A DNA stretch of 12,268 nt from Pseudomonadota bacterium (lineage in GTDB: Bacteria > Pseudomonadota > Gammaproteobacteria > Burkholderiales > Thiobacillaceae), in assembly GCA_021847385.1 (NCBI GenBank), contig JAJZTV010000037.1, positions 1-12,268 on the forward strand. Reading direction: 5' to 3'. This document shows, piece by piece, positions 1-8,602 of this stretch (its first letter is position 1; each line of letters starts with the position of its first letter). Both the position numbers and the translations under genes were made by a program. The notes below the pieces were generated by a model that was not told the DNA's origin, made no database searches, and saw only the letters and a program-made list of their open reading frames with translations.

Positions 1-446
1 TCGGCCTGTGGTTCACCGTGCAGAAGACCCGCCTGGGCCGCGCCATGCGCGCGACCGCGCAATCGCGCGAGGTGGCGGCGCTGATGGGGGTGAACGTGAA
101 CGGCGTGATCGCCGCGACCTTCGTCATCGGCTCGGCCCTGGCCGCGCTGGCCGGGGTGATGGTCAGCGCCTATTACGGCCTGGCCCACTATTACATGGGC
201 TTCCTGCTCGGGCTCAAGGCCTTCTCCGCCGCAGTGCTCGGCGGCATCGGCAACATCGCCGGCGCGATGCTCGGCGGCCTGCTGCTCGGCGTGATCGAGG
301 CGCTCGGCGCCGGTTACATCGGCGACCTGACCGGCGGCTTCCTCGGCAGCAACTACCAGGACGTGTTCGCCTTTTTCATCTTGATCCTGGTGCTGGTGTT
401 CCGGCCGTCCGGTTTGTTGGGCGAGCGGGTGGCGAGCCGTGCTTGA
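1..446 (+). CDS. livH: LivH-type ABC transporter permease, 3' part only
   Basis: This is the C-terminal part of an inner-membrane permease of the branched-chain amino-acid (HAAT) ABC family; its 5' end lies before the window. Reading from base 3 gives GLWFTVQKTRLGRAMRATAQ, the cytoplasmic coupling-helix region (GRAMRAT...REVAALMGVNV) typical of LivH/LivM. Two or three hydrophobic membrane segments follow, containing GGIGNIAGAMLGGLLLGVIEA, a conserved LivH stretch. The tail (FRPSGLLGERV) is the usual LivH/LivM ending. The stop overlaps the start of livM by 8 bases, so translation is probably coupled. LivH and LivM form the heteromeric transmembrane pore energised by LivG and LivF. The substrate cannot be read from the permease; branched-chain amino acids are the family default, and related cassettes carry amides or urea. 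Confidence 0.9.
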   Translation, partial: GLWFTVQKTRLGRAMRATAQSREVAALMGVNVNGVIAATFVIGSALAALAGVMVSAYYGLAHYYMGFLLGLKAFSAAVLGGIGNIAGAMLGGLLLGVIEALGAGYIGDLTGGFLGSNYQDVFAFFILILVLVFRPSGLLGERVASRA

Positions 447-1542
447 TTTCCTGCGCGCCCGGCCGCGCCTTGCGCTGATCCTGGTCGCTGTCCTGCTCGC
501 CGCGCTGCCCTTCCTGGTCGGCGCCGGCCTGGGCAAGAGCTGGGTGCGGGTGCTGGATTTCGCCTTGCTCTACGTGATGCTGGCGCTGGGCCTCAACATC
601 GTGGTCGGCTATGCCGGCCTGCTCGACCTCGGTTATGTCGCGTTCTATGCGCTCGGTGCCTACCTCTATGCCTGGCTGGCCAGCCCGCATTTCGGTCTGC
701 ATCTGCCGTTCTGGGCGGTGCTGCCCGTGGGCGCGCTGCTGGCCGGCGTGTTCGGCGTGCTGCTCGGCGCGCCGACCCTGCGCTTGCGCGGCGATTACCT
801 CGCCATCGTCACCCTCGGCTTCGGCGAGATCATCCGCATCTTCATGAACAACCTGGACGCGCCGATCAACCTCACCAACGGGCCGCAGGGCATGAACCTG
901 ATCGACCCGATCGCCTTCGGCGGCTTTGCCCTGAGCAAGACGCATAAATTCTTCGGCTTCGCCGTCAGCAATGCGCACCTGTATTACTACCTGTTCCTCG
1001 CCTTCGTGCTGGTCGTGATGTTCGTCGCGCTGCGCCTGCAGGATTCGCGCATCGGCCGGGCCTGGGCCGCGATCCGCGAGGACGAGGTGGCGGCGTCGGC
1101 CATGGGCATCAATACCCGCAACGTCAAGCTGCTGGCCTTCGCCATGGGCGCCACCTTCGGCGGCCTGGCCGGCGGCCTGTTCGCCGCGTTTCAGGGCTTC
1201 ATCAGCCCGGAGAGCTTCGGCCTGATGGAGTCGATCATGATCCTGTGCATGATCGTGCTCGGTGGCATGGGCCATATCCCCGGCGTGATCTTGGGCGCGG
1301 TGCTGCTGACCGTATTGCCCGAGGCGCTGCGCTATGTCGGCGACTGGCAGCGCGCCATGCTCGGCCATGTGGCGGTCGATCCGGCCGACCTGCGCATGCT
1401 GCTGTTCGGCTGCGCCTTGATCTTGATGATGCTGTTCCGGCCCGAAGGGCTGTGGCCGTCGCGCCAGCGCAAGCGCGAGCTGCACGCGGCAGACGAAGTC
1501 GCCGAGCATGAGTCGGCCAGTGTTTACGATGTGCGAGGCTGA
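439..1542 (+). CDS. livM: LivM-type ABC transporter permease
   Basis: The second inner-membrane permease of a branched-chain amino-acid-type ABC importer, about 367 residues. The GTG start at 439 overlaps the end of livH by 8 bases and gives (M)LDFLRARPRLALILVAVLL. The protein has many hydrophobic helices. LGLNIVVGYAGLLDLGYVAFYALGAY near residues 50-75 and LRLRGDYLAIVTLGFGEIIRI near 113-134 are signature stretches of the family. The cytoplasmic coupling segment GRAWAAIREDEVAASAMGIN is around residues 205-224, followed by the LAGGLFAAFQGFISPESF motif. It ends with FRPEGLWPSRQRKRELHAAD and a charged tail. It lies between livH and livG and shares their direction. Its complex with LivH, LivG and LivF is inferred from the families and operon order; the binding protein is not in the window. 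Confidence 0.95.
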   Translation: MLDFLRARPRLALILVAVLLAALPFLVGAGLGKSWVRVLDFALLYVMLALGLNIVVGYAGLLDLGYVAFYALGAYLYAWLASPHFGLHLPFWAVLPVGALLAGVFGVLLGAPTLRLRGDYLAIVTLGFGEIIRIFMNNLDAPINLTNGPQGMNLIDPIAFGGFALSKTHKFFGFAVSNAHLYYYLFLAFVLVVMFVALRLQDSRIGRAWAAIREDEVAASAMGINTRNVKLLAFAMGATFGGLAGGLFAAFQGFISPESFGLMESIMILCMIVLGGMGHIPGVILGAVLLTVLPEALRYVGDWQRAMLGHVAVDPADLRMLLFGCALILMMLFRPEGLWPSRQRKRELHAADEVAEHESASVYDVRG

Positions 1543-1546
1543 GGCG

Positions 1547-2304
<758 letters not shown>

Positions 2305-2308
<4 letters not shown>

Positions 2309-3012
2309 GCCTGCTCGAAGTCAAAGGCCTCAACATCCACTACGGCGGCATCCAAGCCGTGCGCGGCATCGACCTCAATGTCGAGGAGGGCGAGCTGGTC
2401 TGCCTGATCGGCGCCAACGGCGCCGGCAAGTCGAGCGCGCTCAAGGGCATCGTCGGCCTGTTGCCGCACGGTGGCCAGGTGCATTACGCCGGCGCCAGCC
2501 TCAAGGACCGGCCGACCCACGCCATCGCCGCCGCCGGTCTGGCCCTGGTGCCCGAGGGCCGCGGCATCTTCGCCCGGCTGACCGTGGCCGAGAACCTGGC
2601 GATGGGCGCCTACCTGCGGCGCGACGCCGCCGCCGTGCGCGCCGACTATGACCGCATCTATGCCACCTTCCCGCGCCTGGCCGAACGCCGCGGCCAACTG
2701 GCCGGCCTGTTGTCCGGCGGCGAACAGCAGATGCTGGCCATCGGCCGCGCCCTGATGAGTCGGCCGCGCCTGCTGCTGCTGGACGAGCCGAGCATGGGTC
2801 TGGCCCCGCTGATGGTGCAGAAGATCTACGAGACCATCCAAGCCGTGGCGCGCGAGGGCATGACCATCCTCTTGGTCGAGCAGAACGCGCACCTTGCGCT
2901 GCAAGTCAGCCAACGCGGCTACGTGATGGAAAGCGGCGCGATCACCCTGGCCGGGCCGAGCGCCGAGCTGGCGGCCGATCCGCAGGTCAGGGTGGCCTAT
3001 CTGGGCGAATAG
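2305..3012 (+). CDS. livF: LivF-type ABC transporter ATP-binding protein
   Basis: The second ATPase subunit of the importer, about 235 residues, normal for LivF. The start is taken as TTG 2305, overlapping the livG TGA by four bases (TTGA), because it gives (M)SLLEVKGLNIHYGGIQAVRG, the expected first beta strand. A G-run at 2293-2298 sits at SD distance. The reading frame is open further upstream through livG, but that is incidental. Walker A GANGAGKS is at residues 36-43, the signature LSGGEQQ near 136, and Walker B LLLLDEPSMGLAP with Asp160/Glu161. The switch region is VEQNAH, so Gln replaces the position before the usual His arrangement, as in other LivF proteins. It is the last gene of the cluster seen here; the next gene is convergent 7 bases away. 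Confidence 0.95.
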
Positions 3013-3017
3013 CCCAG
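3001..3017. terminator. short hairpin across the livF stop, terminator-like without T tract
   Basis: CTGGGC, a five-base loop (gaata) and GCCCAG form a perfect 6-bp stem spanning the livF stop codon, 3 bases before the convergent S8 peptidase stop. No run of T follows on either strand, so this is not a classical intrinsic terminator. It could mark RNA 3' ends for both convergent transcripts or be chance in GC-rich DNA. Confidence 0.3.
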
Positions 3018-3019
3018 CA

Positions 3020-4588
3020 TCAATTGACGGTCATCGGCGATTCGATCACCGGCCCGAGCAACACGCCCTTTTTCGGGTCGACCAACGCGATGCGCCACGT
3101 GTAGCGCCCGCTGGGCACGCCGGACAACGGGATGGCCGGGAAGATGCCGCCACCGCCGAACAGCAAACCATTCAATGCGCTATTGGCGGCGTAGCCCGTG
3201 GCGATGGGCAGATAACCCTTGTCGGCGACCGAAGCCCAGGTGCCATCGGGGCTTAACGAGAACTCGCCGAAGGGCGTGGTCAATGCCACGTAGATATCGG
3301 CAGCGCCGGCAGTGGGCGGCAATTGAAAGGCCAATTGCAAGGCATCGTTGCTTGCATAGCCTTGTTTGTTGGGTTGTAAATCAGGTAGCAATGCTAGTAG
3401 CGCCGCACCCATATCGAGCAGGCCAAAACCATAACCGGCGGTCGCAAGCGGGTGGGTCGCGGCTTTGAGCAAGGCGCTGATTTGGTCGCGCCCAAGCCGG
3501 CCGTCGAGTTGCAGCATCGCCGCTGCCGCCGCTGAAACCATCGGCGCGGAATAAGAGGTTCCCGCGCTGCGCTGACCAAAGCCGCCGCCCAACAGGGTGC
3601 TGGATACCCCGGCGGCCGGCGCGGCGAGAGCGACTTCCGCTCCCCGATTCGACATCGCCCAGAGCGTATCGTCCTGATTCGTGCCGGCGACCGTGATCAC
3701 GCCAGGATACGTGCCGGGGAAGGCGACCGGGCCGCCGACATTGCCGGCGGCCGCCACCACGACCACCCCCGCATCGAGCGCACGCTGGATCGCCTCGGCT
3801 GCCGTCTGTGTCTCGCTGTCTATCGTGAGGCTCATGTTGATCACGCGTGCGCCGCGCGCCACGGCGTAGTCGATGGCCTGCGCTACGGCAGAAGAGGCGA
3901 AGGTGCCGGAACCACCGACATTGATTTTGATCGGCAGGATGCGTGCGCTCGGCGCCAAGCCGCAGCCGGCTGTGGCGTTGTTGCACGCCGCCGCCACGAT
4001 ACCGGCAACGAAGGTGCCGTGGCCGTAAAGGTCCTGTGGATCGGCGTTGCCGTCGCCGAAGTTGTAGCCATCGTTGCGTAAGTTAGCTTGCAGGTCGGGG
4101 TGAGCGAGATCGACGCCGCTATCGATCACGGCCACGCTGATCCCTGCGCCCATTGCTACCGCCCAACCTTGGCGGGCGCCTACTTTATCCAGCCACCACT
4201 GGTTGGCATAACCGGGATCGGTTGGGGCCGGACTGGCCTGGGGCTTGTCGTCGAAACTGCCAAAATAGTTCGGCTCCGCATACTCCACCGCTGGATCCGC
4301 CCGAATCCCATCCAGTTGCTGGCGCAGATGCTGCCAAGGGTCGCTATTCCCGACATCCGCAAACTGGCCGCCTGTCGCTTTCAACACAAACACCCCATGG
4401 CCGATGGCACGGCCGCCCGGAGCGCTGGCGAAGGCCTGTCCCTTGTACTTCACCAATATCTCGGTCGGGACGATGCCGGTGCCGGCCCAGGTGGTGGAAG
4501 GGGCGGGCACGATCAGCAAGAAAACAGGCAGGCCCGCCGCAACCAGGCACGATCTGGCAAGGCGAACGAGGGCAGATGGCACGCGCAT
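3020..4588 (-). CDS. secreted subtilisin-like serine protease (S8 family) with prodomain
   Basis: A predicted exported endopeptidase, 522 residues. The ATG at 4588 gives MRVPSALVRLARSCLVAAGL followed by a hydrophobic stretch and TWAG, a signal peptide of about 36 residues. The frame stays open upstream to 4756, but only this start precedes a signal sequence. Residues 40-112 (ILVKYKGQAFA...DPAVEYAEPNY) look like an I9-type propeptide/chaperone. The catalytic domain covers about 125-400: Asp156 in VIDSGV, His190 in YGHGTFVAG, oxyanion Asn283 in AAGNVGG and Ser345 in GTSYSAP are all present, so it should be active. C204 and C209-type cysteines near residues 202-209 may form a disulfide. Residues about 403-522 form a C-terminal beta-rich module (DIYVALTTPFGEF...GRYTWRIALVDP). 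There is no SD before the ATG. It is convergent with livF and divergent from the exported protein at 4768. The substrate is unknown. Confidence 0.92.
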   Translation of the reverse strand: MRVPSALVRLARSCLVAAGLPVFLLIVPAPSTTWAGTGIVPTEILVKYKGQAFASAPGGRAIGHGVFVLKATGGQFADVGNSDPWQHLRQQLDGIRADPAVEYAEPNYFGSFDDKPQASPAPTDPGYANQWWLDKVGARQGWAVAMGAGISVAVIDSGVDLAHPDLQANLRNDGYNFGDGNADPQDLYGHGTFVAGIVAAACNNATAGCGLAPSARILPIKINVGGSGTFASSAVAQAIDYAVARGARVINMSLTIDSETQTAAEAIQRALDAGVVVVAAAGNVGGPVAFPGTYPGVITVAGTNQDDTLWAMSNRGAEVALAAPAAGVSSTLLGGGFGQRSAGTSYSAPMVSAAAAAMLQLDGRLGRDQISALLKAATHPLATAGYGFGLLDMGAALLALLPDLQPNKQGYASNDALQLAFQLPPTAGAADIYVALTTPFGEFSLSPDGTWASVADKGYLPIATGYAANSALNGLLFGGGGIFPAIPLSGVPSGRYTWRIALVDPKKGVLLGPVIESPMTVN

Positions 4589-4655
4589 AGTGGGCAAATG
4601 TCGGCTAGAGAACGCCTCGCTTCTGACGACGCGCTCTCGCGCTCCCTTAAATTCA

Positions 4656-4673
4656 CGCCGATGGAAATCGGCG
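4656..4673. promoter_or_regulatory. perfect hairpin in the divergent intergenic region
   Basis: CGCCGAT (4656-4662), loop GGAA (a GNRA-type tetraloop in the plus-strand sense) and ATCGGCG (4667-4673) form a 7-bp perfect stem. It lies between the divergent S8 peptidase and exported-protein genes, close to the predicted 5' end of the peptidase mRNA. It could be an operator-like palindrome or an mRNA 5' stabiliser. Function is not shown by the sequence. Confidence 0.4.
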
Positions 4674-4677
4674 CGGC

Positions 4678-4708
4678 ATTGTAGTAATAAAGCTATCCAA
4701 CAAAGCAA
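4678..4708 (-). promoter_or_regulatory. candidate sigma70 promoter of the S8 peptidase gene
   Basis: On the minus strand, TTGCTT (4708-4703) and TACAAT (4683-4678) are separated by 19 bases. The -10 is good (5 of 6) but the spacing is long and the -35 modest. It would start transcription near 4671, leaving a leader of about 80 bases that begins with the hairpin at 4656-4673. This is a weak call. Confidence 0.3.
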
Positions 4709-4767
4709 TCCGGTTTCGGCAGCCCCGGCTTTGTTAACGACAAATGATAAAACCATTGGAGGTCATG

Positions 4768-5391
4768 ATGCATTGCGGGCGTGCGCTATCTTTTTTGTGG
4801 TCCATGGTTTTGTTGCCGATCGGCGTTGCCTACGGTGAGGGTTACCCTACCTACAAAGATGGGGTGCTCACGGTTCCGAGCGTGAATGCGGCGGATCAGG
4901 TCGGCAAGTATCAAGACCTAGTCTTCAACTACACCGCACAAGATACGTGGCAACTGTCTAGCTTTAAATCATTAGGAACGACTATTGACGGATCGGCTAT
5001 TGCACTCACTCAGATATATAAAATAGATGTCATAAAAACAGAGGCGTTCCCAGTGCAGGTGTTCCTGCGTGTAAGTGGTGCATATGATCCCTGCAACGAC
5101 GGGAAATTCGGCCAGATAAATCAGCGATTGGTAAGTAATCGGTTCGATATTGCAATTACTTCTAACTACACTATCCCCTCGCCGCCGCCGCCTGTGCCAG
5201 TAGGGTGCCTGCCTGGCATGCTGAATTTTATTAAAACCATTCCTCTGGCCGTTTATGGTTTGAGTGCAGGTACCTATTCCTACAATGTCAATGGCACGAC
5301 AGGTACGTTCACGTTGACGGCCGACAATAAGTACCCGGGGGATGTCGATGGCGTATTCGGCCTACCGCTTGCAGCTACTCAAAACCGATAA
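4768..5391 (+). CDS. small exported protein of unknown function
   Basis: I do not recognise this gene. The start is chosen by SD spacing: GGAGG at 4758-4762 is 5 bases before ATG 4768 but only 2 before ATG 4765. The 207-residue product begins MHCGRALSFLWSMVLLPIGVAYG, a convincing signal peptide; the Cys is too early for a lipobox. The mature part starts EGYPTYKDGVLTVPSVNAAD, resembling short N-terminal strands in other exported proteins. The C-terminal half (about 95-183) has two cysteines (109 and 147) and GLSAGTYSYNVNG near 164-176, which suggests a disulfide-linked beta-sandwich. A run of prolines (138-144) lies between them. The DNA is visibly AT-richer, with AAA, ATA and ATT codons, than everything around it, which suggests recent acquisition. 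It is divergent from the protease and overlaps the fthC 3' end by 13 bases. Confidence 0.75.
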   Translation: MHCGRALSFLWSMVLLPIGVAYGEGYPTYKDGVLTVPSVNAADQVGKYQDLVFNYTAQDTWQLSSFKSLGTTIDGSAIALTQIYKIDVIKTEAFPVQVFLRVSGAYDPCNDGKFGQINQRLVSNRFDIAITSNYTIPSPPPPVPVGCLPGMLNFIKTIPLAVYGLSAGTYSYNVNGTTGTFTLTADNKYPGDVDGVFGLPLAATQNR

Positions 5392-5975
5392 ATACGTTTC
5401 TCGGTGATCGCCAGATCGAGCGGCACATCCCACGGATCATGCGGCACGCGCGCCACGTGCTGGCAATCGAAGGCGACGCCGATCAGCTTGGGCCGGCGCC
5501 ATTGCCGTCGGCGGTGCAGGTAGGCGAGGCTGGTGTCGTAGAAGCCGCCGCCCATGCCGAGGCGGTAGCCGGCATCGTCAAAACCCAATAGCGGCACGAA
5601 GATCAGGTCGAGTTGTTGGGCGCGCAGGCGCTTGGCCCGGCGGTCGTCGTATTCCGGGATGCCGAAGCGGTTCAGCCGCCAGTGGTGGGCGTGGTTGCCC
5701 AGCCGGGTGAACCACAGCCGTTTCAAGGAGCGCAGCGGCAGCTTGGGCAGGTAGCACGGTGCGCCCACGGCCAGGGCGCGGTTCATCAGCGGCAGGATGT
5801 CGAGCTCGCCCTTGCTCGGGATGTAGAAGCCGATGCGCCGGTCATGGCGCAGCAGGTGCAGCCGGGCAGCGAGGCGCGCGACCTTTTGTGCGGCGGCGCG
5901 GCGTTGACGCGGGTTAAGGGCACCACGGGCGCGGCGCAGTTGGCTGCGGAGGGTCTTTTTGTCGGCTGAGTTCAT
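5379..5975 (-). CDS. fthC: 5-formyltetrahydrofolate cyclo-ligase
   Basis: A cytoplasmic enzyme of folate salvage (methenyl-THF synthetase; homologue of E. coli YgfA/Fau). It uses ATP to convert 5-formyl-THF to 5,10-methenyl-THF. The product has 198 residues, normal for the family. The start is ATG 5975 (MNSADKKTLRSQLRRARGAL); the frame is open to 6083 but that would translate the 6S RNA. Motifs are the basic N-terminus KKTLRSQLRRAR, GFYIPSKGELD at 49-59 (ATP/folate pocket), NRFGIPEY at 102-109, and the family signature DLIFVPLLGFDDAGYRLGMGGGFYD at 123-147. PKLIGVAFDCQ follows near 162-172. It sits directly downstream of 6S RNA, as ygfA does in E. coli. No separate SD is visible between the RNA and the ATG. 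Its 3' end overlaps the exported-protein gene tail to tail. Confidence 0.95.
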   Translation of the reverse strand: MNSADKKTLRSQLRRARGALNPRQRRAAAQKVARLAARLHLLRHDRRIGFYIPSKGELDILPLMNRALAVGAPCYLPKLPLRSLKRLWFTRLGNHAHHWRLNRFGIPEYDDRRAKRLRAQQLDLIFVPLLGFDDAGYRLGMGGGFYDTSLAYLHRRRQWRRPKLIGVAFDCQHVARVPHDPWDVPLDLAITEKRIYRF

Positions 5976-5982
5976 GTTGGGG

Positions 5983-6163
5983 GATTCCCCGCTCGCGCCG
6001 TCTAGTGCGCTATCTCGAACCCATTGGTTCGAGGTTGGCCGCAGCGCATCCGCATCAGGCACATGGGACGAAGCCACGCGCACACCAGCGGACCTCTAGC
6101 CGCAGCCAGTGCATACGCATCGGTTCAGAGATACGCGCACCTACGCGAACGCAGCAGGGAATC
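5983..6163 (-). ncRNA. ssrS: 6S RNA
   Basis: About 181 nt, compared with 184 nt in E. coli, in the conserved position between zapA and the cyclo-ligase gene. 6S RNA binds sigma70 RNA polymerase by mimicking an open promoter and is used as template for product RNA. The sequence folds as expected. The closing stem is GATTCCCT (6163-6156) with GGGGAATC (5990-5983). An inner stem GTGCGC (6140-6135) pairs with GCGCAC (6010-6005). The stem beyond the bubble is GGCTGCGG (6107-6100) with CTGCGGCC (6044-6037), including two G-T pairs. The bubble's 3' side contains the typical small hairpin CTCGAACC (6033-6026) with GGTTCGAG (6021-6014), closely like the E. coli CCUUGAACC...GGGUUCAAGG element. Ends are inferred from the fold and promoter, good to a few bases. 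Confidence 0.9.
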
Positions 6164-6476
6164 AGAACAGATTATCTTGCTCGGCCAGCGCGCGATCAAG
6201 CAGGCCGTGCAGGCGGTCGATGCGCTCTTGCGCGGCATCGGGGTCGAGGTCGCCGCCCTTGTTGCTGAGGTAGTCGTGCGCGATGTTGAGCGCGGCCATG
6301 ATCGCGATGCGCTCGATGCCGATGACCTTGCCGCTTTCGCGGATCTCGCGCATCTTCTTGTCGAGGAAGCCGACCGATTGCAGCAGGCCGGCCTTTTCGT
6401 CCTCGGGGCAGGAGATGCGGAACTCGCGGCCCATGATGGTCACGTCGAGGCTGACGTTTTTCGCGCCGTTGGCCAT
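6162..6476 (-). CDS. zapA: cell division protein ZapA
   Basis: A cytoplasmic FtsZ-ring-associated protein that cross-links FtsZ protofilaments; 104 residues. The ATG at 6476 gives MANGAKNVSLDVTIMGREFR. A GTG at 6482 would overlap the upstream stop by four bases and add two residues, and cannot be excluded. The N-terminal globular part contains VTIMGREFRISCPEDEKAGL, the ZapA hallmark. It is followed by FLDKKMREIRESGKVIGIERIAIMAALNIAHDYL and a C-terminal helix likely to form the dimer/tetramer coiled coil (about 80-104), ending ALAEQDNLF. It follows the ZapB-like gene with essentially no gap. Its last codons contain the putative ssrS promoter, and its stop codon coincides with the 6S RNA 5' end. 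Confidence 0.95.
   Translation of the reverse strand: MANGAKNVSLDVTIMGREFRISCPEDEKAGLLQSVGFLDKKMREIRESGKVIGIERIAIMAALNIAHDYLSNKGGDLDPDAAQERIDRLHGLLDRALAEQDNLF
6171..6199 (-). promoter_or_regulatory. ssrS (6S RNA) promoter inside zapA
   Basis: On the minus strand, TTGATC (6199-6194), a spacer of exactly 17 bases and GATAAT (6176-6171) form a good sigma70 promoter. The predicted start is 7-8 bases downstream at 6163/6164, exactly where the 6S closing stem begins. The -10 is the GAT-AAT codon pair (Asp-Asn) of the ZapA tail. The agreement between promoter and RNA fold supports both calls. Confidence 0.75.
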
Positions 6477-6478
6477 GG

Positions 6479-6673
6479 TCACTCGTCGGGCAGTTGGTTG
6501 AACAGGGTTTCGACCTTGCCGCGGGCCTCGCTCAGGCGTTCGCCGAGTTGCTTGTTGGCGTCTTCCAGCGCCAGCACTTGCTGGCGCAGGCGCAGGTTCT
6601 CTTCCCGCGTGGTCTGATAGCGGGCGACCAGTTGCGCCAATTTGTTTTCGAGCGAATCCAATTCTTCGAGCAT
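6479..6673 (-). CDS. ZapB-like short coiled-coil protein
   Basis: A 64-residue, almost wholly helical protein: MLEELDSLENKLAQLVARYQ, then TTREENLRLRQQVLALEDANKQL and a tail ending LFNQLPDE. Leucines and other hydrophobics at heptad spacing, with no glycine- or proline-rich break until the end, predict one continuous coiled coil. Small proteins of this type (a family near TIGR02449) lie directly upstream of zapA in many beta- and gammaproteobacteria. They are regarded as ZapB-like partners at the division ring; that role is inferred from position and shape, not from a catalytic motif. The gene is first in the unit, about 50 bases downstream of a strong promoter. No clear SD precedes the ATG. 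It abuts zapA, suggesting coupled translation. Confidence 0.85.
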   Translation of the reverse strand: MLEELDSLENKLAQLVARYQTTREENLRLRQQVLALEDANKQLGERLSEARGKVETLFNQLPDE

Positions 6674-6729
6674 TTGTCGGGTGATGGCCGGCCGCTTGGG
6701 CGAGTTTCCACTAAAGGCGAGGTGATCGC

Positions 6730-6759
6730 ACTATAATTGGCGTTAATTTGTCGCGTCAA
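6730..6759 (-). promoter_or_regulatory. sigma70 promoter for zapB-like / zapA / ssrS / fthC
   Basis: On the minus strand, TTGACG (6759-6754), an 18-base spacer and TATAGT (6735-6730) match sigma70 hexamers at 5 of 6 each. Transcription would begin near 6723, about 50 bases before the ZapB-like ATG. Downstream co-transcription through zapA into 6S RNA and fthC is inferred from the lack of terminators. Confidence 0.7.
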
Positions 6760-6775
6760 CAGCTTGTTTTAGCAT
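6748..6775 (+). promoter_or_regulatory. candidate msbA promoter
   Basis: TTGTCG (6748-6753), a 16-base spacer and TAGCAT (6770-6775) give a 4+4 match to sigma70 hexamers, with a start near 6782 and a leader of about 23 bases to TTG 6805. An alternative is the perfect TATAAT at 6732-6737, which overlaps the opposite-strand -10 but lacks a good -35. Neither is certain. Confidence 0.3.
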
Positions 6776-6804
6776 ATTTTTTTCTTGGGACGTTTCGTTG
6801 TAAA

Positions 6805-8559
<1,755 letters not shown>

Positions 8560-8602
8560 CCTGGCGGCTCTATAAAGCGGTCTGTACAGGGCGACAGGCC
8601 GA

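Noticed and set aside
4589..4756. N-terminal extension of the S8 peptidase frame
   Set aside because: It would place 56 residues before the signal peptide and overlap the region needed for divergent promoters; the ATG at 4588 starts a normal signal sequence.
4088..4838. Plus-strand open frames across the S8 peptidase
   Set aside because: They lie opposite a protease with all catalytic motifs and have low-complexity Arg/Pro/Gly content with no SD.
5976..6083. N-terminal extension of the cyclo-ligase frame
   Set aside because: It would translate the 6S RNA and is unlike the family N-terminus; ATG 5975 fits the usual length.
8571..8576. TATAAA between msbA and the glycosyltransferase as an internal promoter
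   Set aside because: No -35 at usable spacing; the short gap fits co-transcription.
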